From Cyanobacteria bacterium NC_groundwater_1444_Ag_S-0.65um_54_12 (GTDB taxonomy: Bacteria > Cyanobacteriota > Sericytochromatia > S15B-MN24 > VGJW01), in assembly GCA_016267585.1 (NCBI GenBank), contig JACQUT010000049.1, positions 1 to 5,967 on the forward strand: a stretch of 5,967 nucleotides of DNA. The letters are read 5' to 3'. Below, in pieces: positions 1 to 5,578 of the stretch (its first letter is position 1; each line of letters opens with the position of its first letter). The notes under the pieces are model-generated. The model was not told where the DNA came from and searched no databases. It worked only from the letters and a program-made list of their open reading frames with translations. The translations under genes were made by a program, and so were the position numbers.

Positions 1-102
1 CGCCACGTTACTCTATTCATGTCCACCGATCGGCTCGAATTCATACCGAATGCCATGGAATTGCTCCTCGCTCAGGATTATTTAGAAACTATTAACAGCT
101 GA
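1..102 (+). CDS. Unidentified protein, C-terminal fragment (partial at window start)
   Basis: An open frame enters at base 1 and runs 33 codons to a TGA at 100-102; the peptide ends ...LLLAQDYLETINS. The start lies outside the window. The last 15 or so residues look like an ordinary amphipathic helix, and I recognise no family from so short a piece. It would converge on cmk, with 40 bases between the two stop codons. All three + frames are open over most of this stretch, so the coding call rests only on the protein-like composition of this frame. A competing reading exists on the minus strand: an ATG at 56-54 preceded by GAGGAG at 69-64 could start a gene downstream of cmk. No function can be given. 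Confidence 0.4.
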   Translation, partial: RHVTLFMSTDRLEFIPNAMELLLAQDYLETINS

Positions 103-125
103 CTTACGCTAAGACCAGCTTAAGA

Positions 126-142
126 ACACGCTTTGAGCGTGT
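126..142. terminator. Hairpin between convergent genes, possible weak bidirectional terminator
   Basis: ACACGCT, a three-base loop and AGCGTGT form a perfect 7-bp stem directly after the cmk stop codon (143-145) and 24 bases after the stop of the leftmost + frame. Its position at the end of the minus operon suits transcription termination. On the minus strand only a short TTCTTAA stretch follows, and on the + strand no T-run is adjacent, so intrinsic termination would be weak. It could instead be an mRNA 3'-end stabiliser. Confidence 0.4.
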
Positions 143-820
143 CTACTGGATTTTGGCGCTCCGCCATGCGGAAGTCGGGATTAACTGCAAGATGCGGTCG
201 ATCACCTGAACTGCGGTCAATTGATCGGTGTCTATTTCGATAGCATCAGCAGCTTTGGTGAGCGGAGCTATCGTTCGGCTCATGTCTAGATAGTCGCGCT
301 GACGGATTTCTTGCTCCAGGCTGGTCAGATCAACCTGGTAGCCGGCTTTAGCCAGATCTTGCGCTCGGCGCTGCGCTCGGTTGGTAGTCGACGCCACCAG
401 GAAGATCTTGAGCGCTGCTTGGGGAAAAACCATCGTCCCGATGTCTCGGCCTTCTGCTACCACGTGTCCACCGGCTCCTATTCGCTTTTGCAGGGACAAC
501 AGTGCTGCGCGCACTGCCGGGAAACGTGCCACGTATGATACCCGGCGGCTCACTTCCGGTGCGCGGATTTCCGCTGTTACGTCTCTGTCATCCACCAGCA
601 CCCGCACCGGCGCAAGTTCTAGTCGGATGTGGGTTGCCAATTCCGCTAGCGGTGCCTCCGCTTCCGGTTTTTCGACCGGCAGGTTCTGCTGCAATGCCGC
701 CCAGGTGAGGGCACGATACAGTGCACCGGTATCGAGGTACAGATAACCTAACCTTCTCGCTATCTCACGTGCTACGGTACTCTTGCCTGCACCAGCCGGG
801 CCATCTATGGTAATTATCAA
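143..820 (-). CDS. cmk: Cytidylate kinase
   Basis: Cytoplasmic (d)CMP kinase that transfers phosphate from ATP to CMP or dCMP, feeding CTP/dCTP synthesis. The 225-residue length is normal for the family. Visible motifs are the P-loop DGPAGAGKST (residues 6-15), DTGALYR (30-36), SRRVS (91-95), EGRDIGT (123-129), the arginine-rich lid RAQRRAQD (148-155) and RDYLDMSR followed by APL (175-186), whose R175, D179 and R182 line up with the CMP-binding Arg, Asp and Arg of the E. coli enzyme. The C-terminal part (IAPLTKAADAIEIDTDQLT) resembles the cyanobacterial enzyme. The start is TTG at 820-818; no ATG or GTG exists between the panC stop and the P-loop, and the only ribosome-site hint is a weak TAGG 8 bases upstream. 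The gene is in the same frame as panC, two sense codons and two stops downstream, so translation probably depends on ribosomes finishing panC. Function is confident; the exact initiation codon is less so. Confidence 0.95.
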   Translation of the reverse strand: MIITIDGPAGAGKSTVAREIARRLGYLYLDTGALYRALTWAALQQNLPVEKPEAEAPLAELATHIRLELAPVRVLVDDRDVTAEIRAPEVSRRVSYVARFPAVRAALLSLQKRIGAGGHVVAEGRDIGTMVFPQAALKIFLVASTTNRAQRRAQDLAKAGYQVDLTSLEQEIRQRDYLDMSRTIAPLTKAADAIEIDTDQLTAVQVIDRILQLIPTSAWRSAKIQ

Positions 821-829
821 TTAGCTAAC

Positions 830-1750
830 CTATTCAACAAGAATGGCGGCTGGCCATGAGAGCAAGGGCAAATCTGGCGAGGCCGGAGCTAGTAAAACAT
901 TGTCGATCAGGCGAGCTTTTCCGACACGTGCTGCCACCGCCGCGACACTTTCAGCGGAAACCCGCTCTACTGGTTCGAGGGTCCGCGTATCTACTAGTGA
1001 AAGATATTCTAATTGCGGTATCAGGCAAGCATTTTTGGCGAACCAATCGTCCCAAGCGCAGTGGCCGCGCTCTAGCAAAATAGCGGCAGCACGCTCACCC
1101 TTTTGATAATGCTCGAGTATCGTGGCCAAAGAGCGCGATAACCCGCGTGCCGCCAATCGCTCTCGTGAATCGAGGTAGGCATTGCGGCTAGACAGCGCCA
1201 GTCCGTCCGGTTCACGTACGGTTGGGCAGCGCACTATAGTGACACCAAGTAACAGCTCGGTCGCCATTTGCTGGATTAAACGCCATTGTTGAAAATCTTT
1301 CTGGCCAAAGTAAGCAACATGGGGCCGGATCAGGTTTAACAATTTAAGAACTACTGTCAGCACGCCGGCGAAGTGCTGGGGGCGGCCTGGGCCGCAAAGG
1401 CCACTTGTTAGCTGGGCTGGTGGCTGTACGCGCATGCCGGACAGCCCGTCCGGATAGAGATCGGATTCTTCCGGTACAAAGAGGATATCTGCACCCCAGC
1501 TAGCTAGTTTTTGGCGATCGCCCAGTAAATCGCGCGGGTAACTGGCGAAATCCTCGGAGGGTGCAAACTGGATGGGGTTCACAAAAATCGAAACAACGAC
1601 TACATCGCAAGCCGAACGAGCTGTTGTCACCAGTGAGCCGTGACCAGCATGCAATCCACCCATGGTAGGGACCAGGCCAATGCGGTAATTTTTATCCGAC
1701 AGTTCGCTCAGAGATTCTTTCAGCGCACTACTATCAGTAACAACCTGCAT
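830..1750 (-). CDS. panC: Pantothenate synthetase (pantoate--beta-alanine ligase)
   Basis: ATP-dependent ligase joining pantoate and beta-alanine to make pantothenate, the CoA precursor; cytoplasmic. The 306-residue product shows the nucleotidyltransferase fold motifs in order: VPTMGGLHAGH with the HxGH signature at residues 34-37, FVNPIQF (56-62), GLCGPGRPQHF (117-127), FGQKDFQQ (148-155), and the KMSKS-equivalent region with SSRN (187-190). The protein ends about 20 residues after RLIDNVLL, the usual family end. In-frame ATGs exist at 1795 and 1774, but the chosen ATG at 1750-1748 gives the family's usual N-terminus (about 24 residues before GLVPTMG), lies one base after the chemoreceptor stop, and has AGAAGGA 10 bases upstream. 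The upstream ATGs would overlap the chemoreceptor gene by over 20 bases. In cyanobacteria this enzyme is normally the N-terminal half of a PanC-Cmk fusion; here a TAG at 832-830 ends it just before cmk. Confidence 0.95.
   Translation of the reverse strand: MQVVTDSSALKESLSELSDKNYRIGLVPTMGGLHAGHGSLVTTARSACDVVVVSIFVNPIQFAPSEDFASYPRDLLGDRQKLASWGADILFVPEESDLYPDGLSGMRVQPPAQLTSGLCGPGRPQHFAGVLTVVLKLLNLIRPHVAYFGQKDFQQWRLIQQMATELLLGVTIVRCPTVREPDGLALSSRNAYLDSRERLAARGLSRSLATILEHYQKGERAAAILLERGHCAWDDWFAKNACLIPQLEYLSLVDTRTLEPVERVSAESVAAVAARVGKARLIDNVLLAPASPDLPLLSWPAAILVE
1514..1521. repeat. HIP1 palindrome GCGATCGC (in panC)
   Basis: A perfect copy of the octamer known to be highly iterated in many cyanobacterial genomes, inside panC. 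It is one of three in the window and serves as a lineage marker rather than a functional site. Confidence 0.7.
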
Positions 1751-1751
1751 A

Positions 1752-2936
1752 TCAAAAGCGTCCTTCTGGACCATGAGGCTTCGTAAAATTGCCATCTTTT
1801 AATTGTGCCGACAGCTCGCGCAAGTTGGGAATAATACCGCGTAACTGTGCTAACAGAGCATGTTGCTCCTGTGTGCTGGTAGCTATGTTCTGACTGCAAA
1901 AGCTATGGCTTTCGAATTGACGCGCAACGCTGGCAGCCGTCTTGGCGAGACTGCTGCTATTTTCGCCCAGGTTGTCTATCAACGAGATGATATCTTCGCT
2001 CTGTTGGCTGGAGGATTTAGCAGCATCTAGTATGTCACGCAAGGTACGATCCGCCGAACTAGCCGCTGAAACACCAGCTCGCACTGCTTCATAACAAGTT
2101 GTCATGGCCCGCTGAGCTGTTTCGGCTTCCTTTATGGTAGCAAGCAAGATCTGATCTATGAGACCCACGCTACGGGCGCTTTCCTCTGCCAGTTTACGGA
2201 CCTCTTCTGCTACTACTGCAAACCCCCTACCCTTTTCACCTGCTCTAGCAGCTTCAATTGCCGCATTAAGCGCTAGCAAATTCGTTTGGCTAGCTAGCGC
2301 ACGTATGGTGTTGGTGATCTGGGTGACTTCGGCTGAACGCTGAGCCAGCTGATCAATAGTGGAGCCTGCTGCAATGATCAATGTTTCGATTTGCCGTATT
2401 CCCTCTACCAAAGAAGTTACCGCTTTGGCTCCATTATCGGCTTGACAGTGCACATGTGCAGAAGCATCGGCCATACCATGCAGCCGCCGCTTGATATTAG
2501 CTAGCGTTTCTTGCAATTCACGCAGACCTCCAGCTAATTGTCTTGTGATATCCGCCTGTTTACGAGATTCTACGGCAAAACGATCGACAATACGTGCAGC
2601 TTCCTGTCCAGCCTCTTTAGCGGTATTCAGCGAGCTATCGGTTCGATCGGCCAAATTGCGCAAGGTGCTGGCAACTTCCGCCAAGCGTGGCAAGGATTCC
2701 GTCTGACAAATAGCGACTGTTCTGTCACCGGGGACCGGTAAATTGGCAGGGCTATTCAGTTGATCCCGAAACAGCCATCCTACGACCACTATGGCTGATG
2801 CTGATGCTATCGCCAACCCGTCTACCCAAATGGTCGGCAGAAAATGTTGAAATACTGCAATGGCAATGACGACGCTGGCAACTCCCAGTAAACCGTGAAC
2901 ATAAGTAAGCGTAAATTGACTGTCTTTTTTGCTCAC
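1752..2936 (-). CDS. Methyl-accepting chemotaxis protein with a membrane hairpin and no external sensor domain
   Basis: Chemoreceptor-type signal transducer of 394 residues that would pass a signal to a CheA/CheW complex. Two hydrophobic segments at about residues 12-33 and 38-56 are separated by only four or five residues, so no extracytoplasmic domain fits. A long, mostly helical cytoplasmic region follows, containing the conserved signalling tip (about 212-250): [20 protein letters not shown], then [19 protein letters not shown] see no clear HAMP domain and no C-terminal CheR-tethering pentapeptide (it ends PEGRF). The frame stays open upstream to 3110, but those 58 codons lie inside mutL. 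The GTG at 2936-2934 overlaps the mutL TGA as GTGA and has GAGGAAG at 2952-2946, 9 bases upstream, so it is the likely start. No cheA, cheW, cheY or cheR is in the window. Ligand and output (phototaxis, pilus motility or other) cannot be told from sequence. Confidence 0.88.
   Translation of the reverse strand: MSKKDSQFTLTYVHGLLGVASVVIAIAVFQHFLPTIWVDGLAIASASAIVVVGWLFRDQLNSPANLPVPGDRTVAICQTESLPRLAEVASTLRNLADRTDSSLNTAKEAGQEAARIVDRFAVESRKQADITRQLAGGLRELQETLANIKRRLHGMADASAHVHCQADNGAKAVTSLVEGIRQIETLIIAAGSTIDQLAQRSAEVTQITNTIRALASQTNLLALNAAIEAARAGEKGRGFAVVAEEVRKLAEESARSVGLIDQILLATIKEAETAQRAMTTCYEAVRAGVSAASSADRTLRDILDAAKSSSQQSEDIISLIDNLGENSSSLAKTAASVARQFESHSFCSQNIATSTQEQHALLAQLRGIIPNLRELSAQLKDGNFTKPHGPEGRF
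1761..1767 (-). promoter_or_regulatory. Ribosome binding site of panC
   Basis: AGAAGGA (reading 1767 to 1761) lies inside the 3' end of the chemoreceptor gene, 10 bases before the ATG at 1750. It supports the 306-residue start over the two upstream in-frame ATGs. Confidence 0.65.
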
Positions 2937-4717
2937 TGCTTCGATCTTCCTCGCAAGCAACGCCGATTCAGCTCCCCTGAAGGTATTAGAAAAGCAGTTG
3001 GTCGGCCATGTGGGCAGGTAAATGGTTGTTGACAACTGCGCCACTGCTTGATTAGCAGCTGTTGCTCGGTTGTCGTCAGCTTTTGTCCGGCTTTTATCGC
3101 CGAGCGGCAAGCTAGCATTACGCGCGAATGTTCACCAAAGCTGGTTTTCGGCAATGCGGTCTCCAGTGCCATATCTTCCAAAATAGCCAATATGGTAGAC
3201 ACTCCGTCTGCTTGCGAAAGTATTGCTGGCACAGCTCGTAACTCCCACTCAGTTTTTTCATGATTTGCTGCTTGCAGCAGGAATCCCAGTTCGCGGAGCT
3301 CTGCTACATGTTCTTCCACCATTGAACTGGCCACTACCGTGAGATCTAAAGTTTGCGGGAATAACAATTTTTGCGGCAGTGCCGGTGAAGAATCGAGCTG
3401 CTCGTACAAATAGCGCTCATGCGAGTTATGTTGATCGACGATATAAAGCCCGTCGGGATGTTGTAGAACCAGATAGGTCTCATGCAGTTGACCGAGCAAT
3501 AACAAGTTTTCCCAAGGGAAAGCAGACCGCTGCCCGGTCGCTGCCCCGAATAACTGATCGCAATCCAGGGGAATAAAACCGGGGGTTCGGGAATTTTGAC
3601 CTGGATCGACGGTGTGTAAAATAGCATTGCGCTGATCAGCGAGACGATAGACATCCAATGCCTCATTCAGTGCAACTGGTGGCGAAGCACTGAATGAGGC
3701 GGGCAACAAAGCGAAAGTACTGCGAGAGTGCGTTGGCTGACGGAAGGCCAGGCTGATTGCTTCTTGCATCAAGTGATAAATCAGGGAACTGTCTGCCAGC
3801 CGGATCTCTTTCTTGGTCGGATGAACGTTGAAATCTACTCGTTCTGGCGGTATCCGAAGATCGATGACATAAATAGGATATCTGGATTGCGGAATATGAC
3901 CATCATAGGCCTGATCGATAGCTCTGGTAATAGCTGGATGTCTGACTGGACGTCCATTTACCAGGAGCCATTGCTTGGTGCGATCGCTCCGGACCAGTTC
4001 TGGCGGTGCAATAAATCCTCTGATACTGTACGCATCTCTTTCCAGACTTACTGGCAGAAGCTTTGGCCCAACTTCTGGTCCCAGTACTGCATTGGTAGCC
4101 TCCCCAAGATCGCGAGCTCCTTTGGTATCAAGCGCCACACGCTCGTTCACCTGAACTGTCAGGTGAATGTGGGGCTGTGCCAATGCCAATGCCGTGACAG
4201 TTTCAATTACCTGAGCCGTCTCGGTAGCGGGGCTTTTCAGAAACTTCAGGCGAGCAGGAGTATTGTAGAACAATTCCGTGATGCTGAGCGTGGTCCCGGC
4301 TGGACAGCCCCAGGGCGAGACTTCGATTTGCTTGCCACCGGCAATCTTGATTCGTATCCCAGCCAGATCGACAGCGCGACGGGTCATGAGCTCGATTTTA
4401 GCCACTGCTGCAATGGCAGCCAGCGCTTCGCCACGGAATCCCAGACTAGCCAAGGCGAACAGGTCCTGGCTATCACGGATCTTGCTGGTGGCGAAGCGTT
4501 CGAATGCCAATGGCGCATCTTCCGGCGCCATGCCTTCGCCATCGTCGGAAACGCGCAAAGACCGTCCAGCTTCCGCTACGTGCACCACGATGCGAGCTGC
4601 GCCAGCATCGATCGCATTTTCGACCAGTTCCTTGACAGCGGAAGCTGGACGCTCTATCACTTCGCCAGCAGCAATCTGGTTGGCAAGTTGCTCTGGCAGG
4701 TACTGGATCTTTCCCAT
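2933..4717 (-). CDS. mutL: DNA mismatch repair protein MutL
   Basis: Mismatch-repair ATPase that couples MutS mismatch recognition to strand removal. The 594-residue protein has the N-terminal GHKL ATPase: [10 protein letters not shown] (15-24) and [11 protein letters not shown] (30-40, with the catalytic Glu and Mg-binding Asn), DDGEGM (58-63), TSKI then SLGFRGEAL (77-99), and [20 protein letters not shown]. The C-terminal half carries the metal-dependent nicking-endonuclease signature: [12 protein letters not shown] (about 428-439), ACRSAIK (536-542) and CPHGRP (568-573). This suggests a self-nicking, Dam/MutH-independent enzyme. The frame extends 30 codons further to 4807, but [20 protein letters not shown] is the normal family N-terminus, so the ATG at 4717-4715 is chosen although no good ribosome site precedes it. 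It is the first gene of the minus operon; its TGA overlaps the next gene's GTG. The tail after CPHGRP (ending RCLRGRSKQ) is short and basic. Confidence 0.95.
   Translation of the reverse strand: MGKIQYLPEQLANQIAAGEVIERPASAVKELVENAIDAGAARIVVHVAEAGRSLRVSDDGEGMAPEDAPLAFERFATSKIRDSQDLFALASLGFRGEALAAIAAVAKIELMTRRAVDLAGIRIKIAGGKQIEVSPWGCPAGTTLSITELFYNTPARLKFLKSPATETAQVIETVTALALAQPHIHLTVQVNERVALDTKGARDLGEATNAVLGPEVGPKLLPVSLERDAYSIRGFIAPPELVRSDRTKQWLLVNGRPVRHPAITRAIDQAYDGHIPQSRYPIYVIDLRIPPERVDFNVHPTKKEIRLADSSLIYHLMQEAISLAFRQPTHSRSTFALLPASFSASPPVALNEALDVYRLADQRNAILHTVDPGQNSRTPGFIPLDCDQLFGAATGQRSAFPWENLLLLGQLHETYLVLQHPDGLYIVDQHNSHERYLYEQLDSSPALPQKLLFPQTLDLTVVASSMVEEHVAELRELGFLLQAANHEKTEWELRAVPAILSQADGVSTILAILEDMALETALPKTSFGEHSRVMLACRSAIKAGQKLTTTEQQLLIKQWRSCQQPFTCPHGRPTAFLIPSGELNRRCLRGRSKQ
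2946..2952 (-). promoter_or_regulatory. Ribosome binding site of the chemoreceptor gene
   Basis: GAGGAAG (reading 2952 to 2946) lies inside the 3' end of mutL, 9 bases before the GTG at 2936. Together with the GTGA stop/start overlap it decides the start and rules out the long overlapping N-terminal extension. Confidence 0.75.
3980..3987. repeat. HIP1 palindrome GCGATCGC (in mutL)
   Basis: Second perfect copy of the octamer, inside the mutL coding region. Confidence 0.7.
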
Positions 4718-4790
4718 ATGGATCAGTGTATCTTGAAAGCTAGCACTGCCAGCAAGTTTGACAGCATTACAATTCCCATTGGTGCTGCCT

Positions 4791-4820
4791 ATTGTAGCCT
4801 TTAGCAAGGCGAGGGGGCAA
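4791..4820 (-). promoter_or_regulatory. Candidate sigma-70-type promoter for the mutL operon
   Basis: On the minus strand TTGCCC (4820-4815) and TACAAT (4796-4791) are separated by 18 bases. The -10 box matches TATAAT at five of six positions and the -35 box matches TTGACA at four of six. Transcription would begin near 4785, leaving a leader of roughly 65-70 bases before the mutL ATG. It sits in the only non-coding gap ahead of the operon. Motif matching by eye only. Confidence 0.35.
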
Positions 4821-4826
4821 CTTGGG

Positions 4827-4832
4827 TAGAAT
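4827..4832 (+). promoter_or_regulatory. Possible -10 box for the rightward TPR/J-protein transcript
   Basis: TAGAAT matches TATAAT at five of six positions, 31 bases before the + strand ATG. No acceptable -35 hexamer lies 16-18 bases upstream; a perfect TTGACA at 4758-4763 is too far away. A weak or activator-dependent promoter is possible; evidence is thin. Confidence 0.25.
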
Positions 4833-4842
4833 ATGTGATAGC

Positions 4843-4852
4843 AAGGAGGTGA
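4843..4852 (+). promoter_or_regulatory. Very strong Shine-Dalgarno sequence
   Basis: AAGGAGGTGA is an unusually long complement of the 16S rRNA 3' end, 10 bases before the ATG at 4863 (13 from the end of GGAGG, slightly long). It marks the 236-residue frame as a genuinely translated gene and fixes its start. Confidence 0.8.
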
Positions 4853-4859
4853 CAGTCAC
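4849..4859. repeat. 11-bp palindrome overlapping a ribosome binding site
   Basis: GTGAC-A-GTCAC is a perfect inverted repeat around one central base. It shares its left arm with the 3' half of the strong Shine-Dalgarno sequence and ends three bases before the ATG at 4863. As DNA it could be a small operator in the divergent region. As RNA only a 4-bp stem could form, too weak to block initiation by itself. It may also be chance. Confidence 0.35.
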
Positions 4860-4862
4860 ACC

Positions 4863-5573
4863 ATGAAAGAGGAAGAGCGGGGAGATCTCTGGCTTCCTGG
4901 CTCAGCTGCCGGCAATTTCGATCTATCCGATCCAAATCAGCTACATTACGCTATTTTAAACGTCGTAAAGCTTTCGGCAGAGGAAGTGGCACGCGTGGTT
5001 GCCCAGCTGGTGGATGCTGGACAGTTCTATCAAGCGGCACGTTGCCTGGAGGTGGTGGCGCAAGAGCAGCTAGGGATCGAGTCATTACCTGGAGTCGTGT
5101 TCAATCCGGCGGTGCCTAGATTCGGTGCTTTTCATGCAGCCATTTACATTCTTTTGCGGTCAGGGGCGCTCTATACCAAAGCGAAACGCCCCAAGACCGC
5201 CAATACCGTTTTTCGGCGTGCTCTCATTTTTATCGAGGAATCGCTGCGCGGTATCGAACGGGTTCGTTCCTCCCATAACCAAGATCTCTGGAGCTTGGGT
5301 GTCACGTTCGAGATGGCCGGCCATGTATGCGTTGCCTTGAGCGATCAGAGTGGTCTGGAGTACTACGAGGCCGCTCGGCAATACTGGGATCAAGCGGTAC
5401 GCTTGCGTCCGGAAGAAATCCCGGCCCTCACCTATCATCCGGTCACGCAAACCGTGATTTCCTGCTTGGAACCGGTGGTGGAAACTCGGAGGGTGGATGA
5501 TAACTACCGGGAAGTCTTATTTACGCCTGATTATCAGATGCGCATCGACACGGCCAAGAGTCTTTTGAGGTAG
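4863..5573 (+). CDS. Unrecognised TPR-like helical-repeat protein
   Basis: A 236-residue soluble protein with no signal peptide or membrane segment. I do not recognise a named family. After an acidic, probably flexible start (1-25) it is mostly helical, with pieces matching TPR helix-pair spacing: EVARVVAQLVDAGQFYQAAR and the following helix (about 41-70), a central pair around 103-129 (LYTKAKRPKTANTVFRRAL), and EYYEAARQYWDQAVRLRPEE (about 167-185), which has the small-residue, aromatic and final Pro pattern of a TPR unit. Such folds usually bind other proteins or peptides. The ATG is preceded by a near-perfect Shine-Dalgarno sequence. A J-domain gene begins five bases after its stop, so the two are probably co-transcribed, and a role as a co-chaperone partner or scaffold is a guess. 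The gene is real with high confidence; its function is unknown. Confidence 0.85.
   Translation: MKEEERGDLWLPGSAAGNFDLSDPNQLHYAILNVVKLSAEEVARVVAQLVDAGQFYQAARCLEVVAQEQLGIESLPGVVFNPAVPRFGAFHAAIYILLRSGALYTKAKRPKTANTVFRRALIFIEESLRGIERVRSSHNQDLWSLGVTFEMAGHVCVALSDQSGLEYYEAARQYWDQAVRLRPEEIPALTYHPVTQTVISCLEPVVETRRVDDNYREVLFTPDYQMRIDTAKSLLR
5567..5570 (+). promoter_or_regulatory. Ribosome binding site of the J-domain gene
   Basis: GAGG lies in the last codons of the upstream gene, 8 bases before a TTG at 5579. That ideal spacing supports TTG as the start, since no ATG or GTG lies near the beginning of the J domain. Confidence 0.6.
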
Positions 5574-5578
5574 CATAT

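Noticed and set aside
362..381. Short direct repeat of GCGCTCGG
   Set aside because: It is explained by the repeated Arg-Ala-Gln codons of the Cmk lid (RAQRRAQ).
311..746. Several + strand open frames opposite cmk
   Set aside because: They are antisense shadows with no domain, compositionally driven by cmk codons.
1751..1795. Fifteen-codon N-terminal extension of PanC to 1795
   Set aside because: It overlaps the chemoreceptor 3' end and adds residues absent from the family, and the ATG at 1750 has a better ribosome site.
2937..3110. N-terminal extension of the chemoreceptor frame into mutL (58 codons)
   Set aside because: It covers the most conserved MutL C-terminal motifs (CPHGRP), has no chemoreceptor similarity, and a well-placed GTG with a ribosome site exists at 2936.
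4758..4763. Perfect TTGACA on the + strand as a -35 box
   Set aside because: No -10-like hexamer lies 16-18 bases downstream, and the nearest TAGAAT is over 60 bases away.
3728..4804. A 358-codon open frame on the + strand opposite mutL
   Set aside because: It is wholly antisense to the confidently identified mutL. Its peptide is rich in Cys, Trp and Ser with no recognisable domain, as expected for a shadow frame.
4718..4807. Thirty-codon N-terminal extension of MutL to 4807
   Set aside because: Family members start at the MGKIQ-type N-terminus, and the extension would run across the candidate promoter -10 box.
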